Assembly: GCA_015061055.1 (NCBI GenBank)
Contig: SUXH01000010.1
Coordinates: forward strand, 1-64,000
DNA from: Bacteroidales bacterium
Lineage (GTDB): Bacteria; Bacteroidota; Bacteroidia; Bacteroidales; Muribaculaceae
DNA length: 64,000 bases
Direction of reading: 5' to 3'
Below are positions 18,470 through 28,178 of the stretch, one piece after another. The notes under the pieces are model-generated. The model saw only the letters and a list, made by a program, of their open reading frames with translations, was not told the origin of the DNA and searched no databases. Numbering within the stretch: position 1 is the first letter of the stretch; each line of letters starts with the position of its first letter. Both the position numbers and the translations under genes were made by a program.

Positions 18470-20410
18470 ATGAAAAAGTACGATATTTTTATAAGCTATC
18501 GCCGTAGCTCTTATGATACAGCGAACTTAATAGCAACAAGATTAAGATCAGCAGGTTATTCTGTGTTTTTTGATATGGAAACACTGCGTTCGGGTAAATT
18601 TAATGTTCAATTATATGAAGTAATTGATAATTGTAAAGATTTTCTTCTTGTATTGCCACCTAATGCACTTGATCGTTGTGTAAATGAAGATGATTGGGTG
18701 AGATTAGAAGTGCTTCGTGCAATGGGTGGTGATAAAAATATCATACCTATTATGCTAAATGGCTTTACTTGGCCTAATCCAATGCCTATTGGTATGGAAG
18801 AGTTATGTAATTATCAAGCAGTAACTGCAAGTTCTGTTGAATATTTCGACTTATCAATGGAAAAACTGCAAAAACGATATTTACATAGTAAAAAGCAATT
18901 ACCTATAGTAAAATTACTAAAATATGTAGGTGTATTTATATTTACATTATTGGCATTATTAGGTATTGCGTGGGGTGTTTTTGTGTCGCTATCAAAAGAT
19001 GTGTGCTTAAAATATGCTACAGCATTGACGAAAGATGCAAGCTATGTTCATATTATTGCCGAGGAGAATGACAAGTTGGTAAAAGATTGGGAAGAATTTA
19101 ATAATGCTATGAATTATGAAACAAAACCCGAACGAATTGCTGTAATGCAAGAAAATATGGAGAAGAGAATTGATGTGGTAGAGAAGAATTTGAAACAAAT
19201 GTGGAATGTAGATTCTACAAAAATGGAAATAAGTTCATATCACAGCTTCTTATTATCTATATATGGAATAAATGCAGAAGAAATATCAGTATCGCCTCAA
19301 TTTGCGACTCTTTATTATAATGACTATTTAGGACAAATTGAACTCTTGAGAAATGCTGTTAGAGAGCCTAATACATTGAATAGACGTTATTCTACTGCTC
19401 TATTTGAAGTGTTTAAGCATTTTATTAATAGTTATTATGCTTCAATATTATCAGAATTGTCAAATTTCCCGGAAAGTTCATTAACTACATATAATGAAAT
19501 GTCAAAGCTTTGGACTTATTTCCCTGTTATGTATAAACTTGGAGAAGATGAAAAATATTATGAGGATATCATAAATAATGAAACTAAACAGGCCGAAGAT
19601 TTAATGACACGTTTTGAAAGTGTGTTGGAATATAACGATGCCAAAATGGAAGATATTGAGCGGAAAAATGATGCTTTTGAAAAGCAAATAGAAGACCTCT
19701 CAAACTTACAATCGCAAGTGGATTCAGCGGCAGAGATTGTTCGTGCTGTGACAGAAATAGAGAATATAAAAAAACAGAATGAGAGTGAATTAGCTATTCG
19801 TAAAGAAAAAGTAGCAGCTAAAAAAGTTGCACTTGATGCAACAAAAGCTGAACTTGAAGAATTGGATAAGCAATATGTTGAGGCTTATGAAAATTTGAAA
19901 AAGAAGTGTACTCTTGATGATAGTGATGACCAATGGTATAAATGGGGAAAGATTCGTCGTTGGGGCAATTTTCTGTCTATGTTGGTAGAAAGTAGAAGAT
20001 CATTAAAATCACAAGGTATTTATAGCACTTCTTCTGTTACACCAGATGTTGCATATGCCGATATGAATAGTTTGCTTACTGTTTATCAGACCTATCACCC
20101 AGAAAGTAAAAGTTATGTAGCTTCGGCAAAACGATTTTATTGTGAGCTTTCAAAAGATCAACGACGATATGCCGGTGTCATTATATTTGGATTTAAAGAC
20201 GATGCAATACATCCATATTTTAAGCAAGGAGATATTGTTGTGGAATATGATGGTAAGGAAGTAAAGAATTATAACTCTTTTAAGAGTGCATATAAAGCTA
20301 ATAATAATGGAGAAGTGGTTTTTCTTCGTTTAAATGGTAGTGGATTTGATGAAATAAAGGAACAAATAAAAGATACCGATATTATAGGTTTCCTTGAATT
20401 GACAGAATAG
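18470..20410 (+). CDS. Membrane-anchored TIR protein with coiled coil and C-terminal PDZ-like domain
   Basis: Residues 1-140 are a TIR domain (KKYDIFISYRRSSYDTANLI, candidate catalytic E80 in DDWVRLEVLRAM). Residues about 151-173 form one membrane segment. The rest (174-646) should be periplasmic: a helical region, a long coiled coil (about 370-480, rich in Lys/Glu/Ala heptads), and a C-terminal PDZ-like module (about 565-646, GVIIFGFKDDAIHPYFKQGDIVVEYDGKEVKN). This places a cytosolic TIR effector on a periplasmic sensor stalk. I know of no named system with exactly this layout. A decayed RyR-domain gene follows downstream. Confidence 0.8.
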   Translation: MKKYDIFISYRRSSYDTANLIATRLRSAGYSVFFDMETLRSGKFNVQLYEVIDNCKDFLLVLPPNALDRCVNEDDWVRLEVLRAMGGDKNIIPIMLNGFTWPNPMPIGMEELCNYQAVTASSVEYFDLSMEKLQKRYLHSKKQLPIVKLLKYVGVFIFTLLALLGIAWGVFVSLSKDVCLKYATALTKDASYVHIIAEENDKLVKDWEEFNNAMNYETKPERIAVMQENMEKRIDVVEKNLKQMWNVDSTKMEISSYHSFLLSIYGINAEEISVSPQFATLYYNDYLGQIELLRNAVREPNTLNRRYSTALFEVFKHFINSYYASILSELSNFPESSLTTYNEMSKLWTYFPVMYKLGEDEKYYEDIINNETKQAEDLMTRFESVLEYNDAKMEDIERKNDAFEKQIEDLSNLQSQVDSAAEIVRAVTEIENIKKQNESELAIRKEKVAAKKVALDATKAELEELDKQYVEAYENLKKKCTLDDSDDQWYKWGKIRRWGNFLSMLVESRRSLKSQGIYSTSSVTPDVAYADMNSLLTVYQTYHPESKSYVASAKRFYCELSKDQRRYAGVIIFGFKDDAIHPYFKQGDIVVEYDGKEVKNYNSFKSAYKANNNGEVVFLRLNGSGFDEIKEQIKDTDIIGFLELTE

Positions 20411-20531
20411 CCTGTATTTTATTCGGTATAAAGTAGCGGAAAAGAAAAAATACAATTAAATTTGTATGTCGTATTTTGTGGTTTTGTTAAAAATTGCATT
20501 ATCTCGTGTGTGTAAGGTATAAAACCAAGTA

Positions 20532-20737
20532 ATGACTGAACATGATGTGTGGGCTGCAGAGCGACAAACGCAAGGTTGGACTTATGGCGCTAAACGTGAT
20601 GATGCAAAGAAGGAAACTCCTTGTATGGTGTCTTATTCGCAACTATCAGACAGTGAAAAGAATTTTACCGAGACTTGGCAATAAACACAATAAAACTCCT
20701 CAAAAAACTCGGTTACGATTTAGTGAAACGCAAATGA
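20532..20737 (+). pseudogene. RyR-domain protein, frameshifted
   Basis: The frame from ATG 20532 reads MTEHDVWAAERQTQGWTYG and ...DDAKKETPCMVSYSQLSDSEK, the RyR (ryanodine receptor) domain signature. It stops at 20684. The rest of the domain (AINTIKLLKKLGYDLVKRK, ending TGA at 20735) lies in another frame starting near 20678. Two extra bases, or one missing base, near 20676 explain this. RyR domains occur in bacterial conflict and nucleotide-signalling systems and are plausible partners of TIR proteins. A 66-residue open frame over the same bases (20542-20742) is a shadow. Bases 20411-20531 hold nothing I recognise. Confidence 0.75.
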
Positions 20738-20766
20738 GATAAGAAAATATTTAAGAGAAAATAATT

Positions 20767-22968
20767 ATGAAAAAGTTATACTTAATAAGTGTTCTTGCTT
20801 TATGCTTAGGACTATTTGCAAATAAAATATCAGCTCAAACAACTCAAAAAGGTAGTGTAAAAGAATATAAAGAAACTCATGAAAAGAAACCTCTTGGTGG
20901 AGTTGAATTATTGATATCAAATGCACCTTCAACTATATCAGATAAGAAGGGTGGATTCTTATTACATTTTCAAACATTGAGACCAGGACAAAAAGTTAAT
21001 ATCCGACGTATTGAAAAATTAGGATATGAGATTTTTAATAAAGAAGCTTTGGAACAATGGAATATTAATCCTGATATTCCATTTACAATAGTTATGGTAA
21101 AAAGTGATAGATTCAAAAAAATACGCGATAATTATAGTATAGTTTCTTCTCAAAGTTATGCAAAACAATTTGAAAAAGAGAAAAAACGAATTGAAGAAGA
21201 ATATAATGCTGGTAAATTGACAGAAGAGCAGCTTCGTGTGGAAAAAGATCGTTTACAAGAAGAGTATGATAGACAATTGAGAAATCTAGATAATTATATA
21301 GATCGTTTTGCCCGTATTGATTTGAGTGAATTATCTTCAACTGAGAAAGATATAATAGAATTAGTCCAAAAAGGAGAGATTGATTTGGCTATTAAAAAAT
21401 ATGAAGACCTAAATTTAATAGAAAAATATAAAACAAATAAAGAAGAAATTAAAACGCTAAAAATAGCAGAAAAGAAAATACAAGAAAGTATTAAAAATAA
21501 GGAGGGGGATGATCAAGAGATTCTTCAATCAATATATAGACAAGTGAATTTATTAAAAATTGCAGGTGGACGAGATAATTTTATAAAAATAGGAACTTTA
21601 TTAAAACAATTAGCATTAGAAGATACTACGAATATAAAAGTTGTTATTGAATATGCTAATTTTATAAGAGAACAACGTCAACTAGATGAAGCTATTGTAT
21701 TCTGGGGTTATGTTTACAGAAATGGTACGGAAGTTGATAAAATTGGAGCATTGTGTGAAATAGGACTAATTTCTATGGAAAAAGGTGATTATGAAAGATG
21801 TATACAATGTTTAACAGAGGCAAAGCAGTTAATAGAAGTAGTGGGTGATAAGAATCAACAAAGTCTAAAAATTATGGCTTCTATTAATATAGGTTTAGGA
21901 AATTATAATAGTAGAAGTGGAAATTTTAATGAAGCTATCAATTATTATGAAAATGCAATAAAAGATTTTAGATATATAATAGAAAATATAAATGAATATT
22001 TTCCTAAAGAAGGATTAGCTATAGCATATTTAAATATAGGAAATGCATATAGCTCAATAAATAGAATAGATGATGCTAAAAATGCGTATAATTCATCATT
22101 ATCTGCATATTTAGCAATGGATTTAGATAATATCCAGAAAAATAATGAAATTATAGGATTACTCCATAGTAATTTGGGTGGGATGTATTCTGATGATTAT
22201 AAAGATTTTGAACAGGCTAAATATCATTTTTTTAAAGCTGATAGTATCTTTGATAAAATGGCACAAAAAAATCCAGAAGCTAATTTGGGTAATTCTGCAT
22301 TCGTTAAAACAAATATAGGAATAATGTATTTTAATATGAAAGATTATTTAAAATCAGAACATTATATTTGTCAAGCAATGAATATATATAAGTCGTTATA
22401 TGCAAAAAATCCTAATATGTATTTAAGAGATTTGATTTTTGTATCACAACAATTAGCTAATGTGTATTCGGATTCTGGGAGATTATTAGAAACAGAAAAT
22501 ATATATAAATATTTAAGTGAATTGATTTCTAATTTAGATCAGAAGTATATTAATTTTTATAGACAAGAAATACGTAGCTTTTATCGAAATTACGGAGTGT
22601 TTTTTATACGATTGAATGAATTTGAAAAAGCTAAGAAATTCTTATTATTAGCATTAGAACAATCTGAAATTATTTATAAAGAAACACAGAATGGTAATCA
22701 ATTATGTAGTGTGTTAGAATTATTAGTATATTGTAATATTCAAACACAAACTTATGAAAAAGCTTTATTGTATATAGATACAGCAATTGAGATAGAGCCA
22801 AATGTTGCAAACAATTATGATACAAAAGGAGAGATATTACTTCTGATCGGTGATTCTGAAAAAGCAAAACAAATGTGGTCTAAAGTAATAGAATTAGATT
22901 CAAGTTATTTAGAGTCTAACAAATCCACTCTTTATGAGCAACTGAAATTAAAAGGAATGGTAAAGTAA
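20767..22968 (+). CDS. Exported TPR-repeat protein of the TIR island
   Basis: The 733 residues begin with a signal peptide (about 1-23, ANKISAQ). A carboxypeptidase-regulatory-like or plug-like domain (about 30-110, PLGGVELLISNAPSTISDKKGGF) is followed by a charged coiled coil (about 130-190). Many TPR units lie at about 270-733 (for example GDYERCIQCLTEAKQLI, GNFNEAINYYENAIKDF, DYLKSEHYICQAMNIY). It ends 12 bases before the next TIR gene, so the two form an operon. It is probably a periplasmic sensing or scaffold partner of the membrane-bound TIR proteins. AT content is very high compared with the flanking housekeeping genes. Confidence 0.75.
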   Translation: MKKLYLISVLALCLGLFANKISAQTTQKGSVKEYKETHEKKPLGGVELLISNAPSTISDKKGGFLLHFQTLRPGQKVNIRRIEKLGYEIFNKEALEQWNINPDIPFTIVMVKSDRFKKIRDNYSIVSSQSYAKQFEKEKKRIEEEYNAGKLTEEQLRVEKDRLQEEYDRQLRNLDNYIDRFARIDLSELSSTEKDIIELVQKGEIDLAIKKYEDLNLIEKYKTNKEEIKTLKIAEKKIQESIKNKEGDDQEILQSIYRQVNLLKIAGGRDNFIKIGTLLKQLALEDTTNIKVVIEYANFIREQRQLDEAIVFWGYVYRNGTEVDKIGALCEIGLISMEKGDYERCIQCLTEAKQLIEVVGDKNQQSLKIMASINIGLGNYNSRSGNFNEAINYYENAIKDFRYIIENINEYFPKEGLAIAYLNIGNAYSSINRIDDAKNAYNSSLSAYLAMDLDNIQKNNEIIGLLHSNLGGMYSDDYKDFEQAKYHFFKADSIFDKMAQKNPEANLGNSAFVKTNIGIMYFNMKDYLKSEHYICQAMNIYKSLYAKNPNMYLRDLIFVSQQLANVYSDSGRLLETENIYKYLSELISNLDQKYINFYRQEIRSFYRNYGVFFIRLNEFEKAKKFLLLALEQSEIIYKETQNGNQLCSVLELLVYCNIQTQTYEKALLYIDTAIEIEPNVANNYDTKGEILLLIGDSEKAKQMWSKVIELDSSYLESNKSTLYEQLKLKGMVK

Positions 22969-22980
22969 GAGGATTTCAAA

Positions 22981-24075
22981 ATGTTTAAAAAATATGCTTT
23001 TATAAGTTACAACCATAGAGATGTAAAGATTGCGAAATGGTTGCAGAAAAAACTGGAGTCATATAAATTGCCGACCGAGATTCAAAATGAGTTTCAGTCT
23101 ACTCGTTATTTACGTCCTATTTTTCGTGATCGTTCGGATTTAAATACAGGTATTTTATCAGAGGAGTTACATAATAATTTGATTTCTTCTAAATACCTAA
23201 TTGTAATTTGTTCCCCAAACTCTGCTACTTCGGGGTGGGTGAGTGAGGAAGTTCGTACTTTTATTGAATGGGGTAGACTTGAATCTATAATACCATTTAT
23301 TATAGATGGGACTCCTAATAGTGCTGATGAAAATGAATGTTTTCCAACTGCCCTTTGTGAATACACAAAAAACTTTCCTGAAAAAGAATTGCTAGGCATT
23401 GATATTCGAGAAGATTCAAAAGAGAAAGCATTTATTCGTGTAGTTTCTCGAATATTAGGATTGACTTTTGATGATTTATGGAAACGACATAAAAGAGAAA
23501 CTCTGAAAAATCGATTAATTCAGGCAATATCTTCAGTTGTGATATTGTTTGCATTTTATTGGTTTGCAGTACCTGTATCATTAAAAATCCATATAGAAGA
23601 TGAGATTCATAATTTGCCAATTCCGAATGAAATTCAAATACAAGTAGGAGATACGGATTATATAATACATGAAATAGATTCTGTATTGGATATAAAAGAT
23701 ATTCCTGGTATTATGAGAGGAAGAGAAATACCTGTGAGATTTTCAGCTATTTATTATGATTCAATAAATACAAAAACCAATTTACATTTAGGGATAAACA
23801 ATAAAATAAGACTTAAAGTAAAAAGAGATGATTCTTTTGCACTATTTTCAGGTAGTATATATAATGAAGATGGTGATTTATTGGAAGGAGTTGAAGTAAA
23901 AATAGATGAATGGAAGACCCTAAGTGATGAGAATGGTGAGTTTTGTATTAAGTTTCCAACGGATTCACAAACTACACATAAAAAAATACAATTATTTAAA
24001 GAGGGATATATGGTATTTCAAAGAGAAGATGAATGTCCTGGGAATGATTTAAAATATATATTAAGAAGAAATTAA
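22981..24075 (+). CDS. Membrane-anchored TIR protein with carboxypeptidase-regulatory-like domain
   Basis: Residues 1-165 are a TIR-fold domain (KKYAFISYNHRDVKIAKWL, RPIFRDRSDL, candidate catalytic Glu at 89 or 90 in GWVSEEVRTFIEW). One membrane segment spans about 179-201. The exported part ends in a beta-sandwich (about 297-364, SGSIYNEDGDLLEGVEVKID...SDENGEF) of the carboxypeptidase-regulatory type, the same fold class seen in the TPR partner 12 bases upstream. Signalling from envelope to cytosol is the likely logic. NADase activity is possible but not proven by the motif alone. Confidence 0.78.
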   Translation: MFKKYAFISYNHRDVKIAKWLQKKLESYKLPTEIQNEFQSTRYLRPIFRDRSDLNTGILSEELHNNLISSKYLIVICSPNSATSGWVSEEVRTFIEWGRLESIIPFIIDGTPNSADENECFPTALCEYTKNFPEKELLGIDIREDSKEKAFIRVVSRILGLTFDDLWKRHKRETLKNRLIQAISSVVILFAFYWFAVPVSLKIHIEDEIHNLPIPNEIQIQVGDTDYIIHEIDSVLDIKDIPGIMRGREIPVRFSAIYYDSINTKTNLHLGINNKIRLKVKRDDSFALFSGSIYNEDGDLLEGVEVKIDEWKTLSDENGEFCIKFPTDSQTTHKKIQLFKEGYMVFQREDECPGNDLKYILRRN

Positions 24076-24199
24076 TAGAAAATATTAAGCGATTTAAATA
24101 ATTTTCAACGGGCGATGAAATTCAGTGATAGATTTCGTCGCTCGTTTCGCTCTTATATGATATAAATTAACTAACTATTAATTATAACATATAAGAAGT

Positions 24200-25420
24200 A
24201 TGGAAAATAAAAGAAATTTGAATGCAAAGCATTCAGCTATTAAAATTGGTGTGGTAACACTAATTTCGTTATTATTGCTTATTCCACTTTCGATGATTGA
24301 AGGTGTTATTGGTGAACGAGAAGAAACCAAAAGCGTTGTTGAAAATGAAGTGGCAAATTCTTATGCCAAGGCTCAAGAGATTAATGCACCTGTTCTTAAA
24401 TCTTGTGTAATGACAAAACCCGCCACAGGTTCCACATCGATGGAAACATCAGAACATATAATACAATGTACTAAGTTGGATTATAATGTAGAGGTAATAA
24501 CAGATGTGTTACATAGGTCAATTTACAATGTGATTGTGTATAACTCAAAAATTGTAATTACAGGGAAATTAAAAGTAATGGAACCAGCTATTAAAGCTCT
24601 TTTTAATACGTTTAATTTTAGTGTAAGTGATTTTAAAGGCATAGACAAGCTTCCTCAACTTAGTTTTGGAGGGAAAACTTATCTCTTGGTAAAAGATAAT
24701 AATACATTGACAGCAAAAGTTGAGTTACCAGAAAATGCAAAGGTTGGAGATTTTATAGATTTTTCGGTTGCTATTGATTTGAAAGGTACCGATTATATTT
24801 CTTTTCAACCTATAGCACAGGAAACTACAATGACAATGAAATCATCTTATCCTCACCCAAGTTTTCAGGGTACATTCTTGCCAAATCATCGAGAAGTGAG
24901 TGATGATGGATTTGTGGCAAAGTGGAGTGTATTAGATATGAATGTTGATTCAACTTATGAAACAATGTGCGTTAAATTTGTAGATCCGGCAAATCCTTAC
25001 CAACAATCAATGCGTTCCGCAAAATATGGTATGTTGATAATTGTTCTTGTATTTGTTGCAGGGCTTTTTGTGGAGTTTTTTACTCGCAGAGAGATTAATG
25101 TGGTGCAATATGCAGTAATTGGTCTGTCGCTTGTATTGTTCTATTCATTATTGGTTGCATTTTCTGAGTTTATCTCCTTTGGTTGGGCATATATAGTTGC
25201 AACATTAATGACCATAATTGCTTTGATGCTTTATTTTAAAGCAATATTAAAAAACAATAGTGCATATATGCTTGGAGGATTTGTTACAATGGTTTATGTC
25301 GTGAATTATATGTTGCTACAAATGGAAACATTTGCATTGCTTGCAGGCTCTTTGGTGTTGTTTATTCTATTGTGTGTGGTTATGTATCTTACTTCAAATA
25401 AAAAAATCTATAGAAATTAA
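24200..25420 (+). CDS. creD: CreD-family inner membrane protein
   Basis: The 406 residues match CreD (cell envelope integrity protein). There is an N-terminal membrane segment (about 15-33), then a large periplasmic beta-rich domain with IDLKGTDYISFQPIAQETTMTM-type sequence. The C-terminal bundle of membrane segments ends in the family pattern LLQMETFALLAGSLVLFILL. In E. coli creD responds to CreBC and affects envelope stress tolerance. Here no regulator lies directly upstream. It follows the TIR island by 124 bases and may be a separate unit. Confidence 0.82.
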   Translation: MENKRNLNAKHSAIKIGVVTLISLLLLIPLSMIEGVIGEREETKSVVENEVANSYAKAQEINAPVLKSCVMTKPATGSTSMETSEHIIQCTKLDYNVEVITDVLHRSIYNVIVYNSKIVITGKLKVMEPAIKALFNTFNFSVSDFKGIDKLPQLSFGGKTYLLVKDNNTLTAKVELPENAKVGDFIDFSVAIDLKGTDYISFQPIAQETTMTMKSSYPHPSFQGTFLPNHREVSDDGFVAKWSVLDMNVDSTYETMCVKFVDPANPYQQSMRSAKYGMLIIVLVFVAGLFVEFFTRREINVVQYAVIGLSLVLFYSLLVAFSEFISFGWAYIVATLMTIIALMLYFKAILKNNSAYMLGGFVTMVYVVNYMLLQMETFALLAGSLVLFILLCVVMYLTSNKKIYRN

Positions 25421-25425
25421 TAACT

Positions 25426-25581
25426 ATGAATGGATTGACTAAGATTTTTAAGGCTCTACTTGGATTTGTGGCTTTGGTGTGTGCTATTCCTGTAGCATTG
25501 GGACGTCTTGTGTGGCGTAAAATTAAGAACTGGTGGAATAAATCGGCAAAGTGGTTTAGGTGGATAATTGCTACGGATTGA
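25426..25581 (+). CDS. Small membrane protein after creD
   Basis: A 51-residue frame starts 5 bases after the creD stop. It has one hydrophobic segment (about 11-27) followed by a Trp/Arg/Lys-rich tail (WRKIKNWWNKSAKWFRW), like an amphipathic membrane-surface helix. Its stop overlaps the next start (ATGA). Family unknown. Confidence 0.5.
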   Translation: MNGLTKIFKALLGFVALVCAIPVALGRLVWRKIKNWWNKSAKWFRWIIATD

Positions 25582-25727
25582 TGAAACGTTCAACAGGAAA
25601 ACCAATAACATTGGCAATATATTCGGATATTGAAATGTTTTCAGATAACTTGTTCAAGGTTCAAAACGAAGAAACTTTAGATTGGCACTTAATAGACACT
25701 AATGGAAATCCAATTACAAAGGAATAA
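25581..25727 (+). CDS. Small protein, unknown function
   Basis: A 48-residue frame begins in an ATGA overlap with the preceding small gene, so it may be coupled. It is soluble and acidic, with no recognised motif. A bidirectional terminator hairpin begins 15 bases after it. Confidence 0.35.
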   Translation: MKRSTGKPITLAIYSDIEMFSDNLFKVQNEETLDWHLIDTNGNPITKE

Positions 25728-25741
25728 ACTATTTAGATGAA

Positions 25742-25780
25742 AAAAAGCTATATATAATGTGATATTATATGTAGCTTTTT
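25742..25780. terminator. Bidirectional terminator between the creD unit and the WYL gene
   Basis: AAAAAGCTA at 25742-25750 pairs with TAGCTTTTT at 25772-25780. ATATAAT/ATTATAT extends the stem inside. There are T runs on both strands. Confidence 0.85.
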
Positions 25781-26673
25781 TAATAGTTATCAAGAGCTGA
25801 TTTTAATTGTTCTATCACAAGAGCTTTCAGTTCGGGCGGTGAAACAACTTGAATATCTTCGCCATGCGACAAAATTTCGGACACAAGGTCGTTAGTGAGA
25901 AATAAAGTGTAATTAAACAACGAATATTGCTTGTGAACTTCTTCTTTTTGGCTGTGATGCATAGGTAAAGCTCGTAAATACTTAGCTTTTTTGGGTGAAA
26001 CTCTAAGAATGACTTTTCTTGCTTTTCCTTTACTTGTCATAATGCCGAAACAATTTTTAAAAAAAGCAGATGCATCGAAATCATCGGGCATAATGAATGT
26101 ATCGGGATTTATGGTAAGGTCTTTGATGCGGTCGAGCGAATACGTCTTTATCTTACGATCTTTCACGTTGTAACCAATCACATACCATAGTTGCTTGAAA
26201 AGTCGCACACAATATGGTTCTATAATAATATCAAATGTAGGGTTAACTCTATTGTGGGCACAATAAGTGAAAGTGATGCGATTGCACGATTTTAATGCCT
26301 GCATAATGGTTGGCAGGTTAATACGTGCCGATGGTATATTTTCGAGTAATATTCGGTCACTGAAATTTTGAGAACCACTCAACATATTACTCATCGACGC
26401 AGAATCAAGAAGTAAATTCAGTAATCGAGAAGCATTTTCGCTACCGTCGTTAGCTATATAATATTCAAAAGTAGACGGGTCATTTTCTATTTCTATATTA
26501 AGTAATTCGGCAATACCTTGTCTATAATTATAAAATGAGCGTCGTGAAATAGGGTTACCATCCGATAAAGAAGATTTCACCCACAAGTTATTAAGTTCCT
26601 CGCGGGTGATTCTTCCATATCTCTGAATAGTATCTGCTATCCAAATGTATTTGTTAATAATGTTTTTTGCCAT
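25780..26673 (-). CDS. WYL-domain transcriptional regulator
   Basis: The 297 residues have an N-terminal winged helix (about 1-75, RYGRITREELNNLW, SRRSFYNYRQGI), a central WYL domain (about 130-215, FKQLWYVIGYNVKDRKIKTYSLDRIKDL) and a C-terminal WCX-like part. WYL regulators sense ligands such as nucleotides or ssDNA and often control defence islands; others are general metabolic regulators. It sits convergent to the TIR/creD block and 11 bases after the symporter gene on the same strand, so its target could be either. Confidence 0.85.
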   Translation of the reverse strand: MAKNIINKYIWIADTIQRYGRITREELNNLWVKSSLSDGNPISRRSFYNYRQGIAELLNIEIENDPSTFEYYIANDGSENASRLLNLLLDSASMSNMLSGSQNFSDRILLENIPSARINLPTIMQALKSCNRITFTYCAHNRVNPTFDIIIEPYCVRLFKQLWYVIGYNVKDRKIKTYSLDRIKDLTINPDTFIMPDDFDASAFFKNCFGIMTSKGKARKVILRVSPKKAKYLRALPMHHSQKEEVHKQYSLFNYTLFLTNDLVSEILSHGEDIQVVSPPELKALVIEQLKSALDNY

Positions 26674-26684
26674 AAAAGGCTTTA

Positions 26685-28142
26685 TTACACTTCTTCAGCT
26701 TTTTCTTTTTTAGCTATTAAAGCAAGACCAACTACAGTAACTAAAGCATTCAAAAGAAGCAATTCGAAGCTCATTACATAGCCGAATTGGTTAAGTAGCC
26801 ATGCTTGAACGAAATAGCACACCACAGGTGAAGCAATGCACACGAATGGAACAAGAGCATCACGTACCTTATTCTTAATGAACATACCAAATACGAATAA
26901 ACCAAGAATAGGACCATAAGTGTAGCTTGCAATAGAGTAAACAGCACTGATAGCATCTTGGCTGTTTAAGTAATAGAATACAATAATTACAAGTGCCATA
27001 ACCACAGCCATTGAAACGTGTACCATTTCACGTTTAGATTTTTCTTTGCTCTTGTCTTCTTTATCTTGAGTTTTAAGAATATCGACTGTGAATGATGTTG
27101 TAAGAGCTGTAAGAGCCGAGCCGGCAGCCGAATAAGCAGCTGCACAAAGTCCGAGAATAAATAGGATACCTACATAGATTGGCATTGTGCCACCGGCAGC
27201 TATCAGACCAAACAAGTCATCTGATTTATCGGCTGTGATATCCATCTTTCCGGCATATTGATAAAGAAGCACGCCAAGACATAGGAACAAGCCTACTACG
27301 AATACTTGAGTAACAGCACTTACAAGCATATTCTTTTGTGATTCCTTGAAGTTCTTACAAGCAAGGTTGCGTTGCATCATATCTTGGTCAAGACCGCAAG
27401 TAGCAATTACCATAAATATACCTGCGATGAATTGTTTCCAGAAGTAAGTACCTTCCTTAGGATTATCGAAATAGAATAACTTGCTGTGAGGATCGTCGGC
27501 AATAGCACCAAAGATGTCGCCAAAGTTGTAACCAAGGCTATTGGCGATGATGATGATACAAAGTACTACCGATGCCACAAGGCAGAACGATTTCAATGTG
27601 TCGGTCCAGATAACAGTTTTCACACCACCTTGCTTTGTGTAAAGCCAGATAAGAGCTACAGTGAAAAGTACATTCACTTCGAAAGGAATGTTAAGCGGAG
27701 CAAACACCAAAGCTTGTAGAGTCACACACACAACATAGAAACGTACAGCTGCACCGAGCATTTTCGATACGAAGAAGAACCAAGCCCCACTCTTGTGAGT
27801 GTTGGAACCGAAACGTTGCGCAAGGTAACCATAGATTGAAACAAGGTTACGCTTATAGAACATAGGCACAAGCATAAATGCTATCACTGCATATCCGATG
27901 ATGAAACCGAATTGCATTTGAAGATAAGAGAAACCCTTAGCTTCTACCATACCGGGTACCGATACGAAAGTTACGCCCGAAATGGCTGCACCCATTGTTG
28001 CAAATGATACAATCCACCAAGGAGCTTTTACACTGTCGGCATAGAATCCTGCATCTTTACTCTTGCGGTTGGCTAAGAAAGTGATGAGGAAAAGCAGGCA
28101 AAAGTAGCCTACTATTGTTGCTAATACTACCCAAGGAGTCAT
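26685..28142 (-). CDS. Sodium:solute symporter
   Basis: The 485 residues contain about 13 hydrophobic segments typical of the SSS family (FATMGAAISGVTFVSVPGMV near the N-terminus; GLCAAAYSAAGSALTALTTSF with the Na2-site Ser/Thr). It imports a small solute with Na+. It lies 36 bases after the NamZ-like gene, an arrangement common in Bacteroidetes, which suggests MurNAc, a related amino sugar or a muropeptide as substrate (inference). Confidence 0.88.
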   Translation of the reverse strand: MTPWVVLATIVGYFCLLFLITFLANRKSKDAGFYADSVKAPWWIVSFATMGAAISGVTFVSVPGMVEAKGFSYLQMQFGFIIGYAVIAFMLVPMFYKRNLVSIYGYLAQRFGSNTHKSGAWFFFVSKMLGAAVRFYVVCVTLQALVFAPLNIPFEVNVLFTVALIWLYTKQGGVKTVIWTDTLKSFCLVASVVLCIIIIANSLGYNFGDIFGAIADDPHSKLFYFDNPKEGTYFWKQFIAGIFMVIATCGLDQDMMQRNLACKNFKESQKNMLVSAVTQVFVVGLFLCLGVLLYQYAGKMDITADKSDDLFGLIAAGGTMPIYVGILFILGLCAAAYSAAGSALTALTTSFTVDILKTQDKEDKSKEKSKREMVHVSMAVVMALVIIVFYYLNSQDAISAVYSIASYTYGPILGLFVFGMFIKNKVRDALVPFVCIASPVVCYFVQAWLLNQFGYVMSFELLLLNALVTVVGLALIAKKEKAEEV

Positions 28143-28178
28143 TTCTGTTAAGTTTTTTATTATTTATAGATTTTGTTA

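Noticed and set aside
20542-20742. A 66-codon frame over the RyR region
   Set aside because: The RyR signature is in another frame; this frame has no recognisable content.
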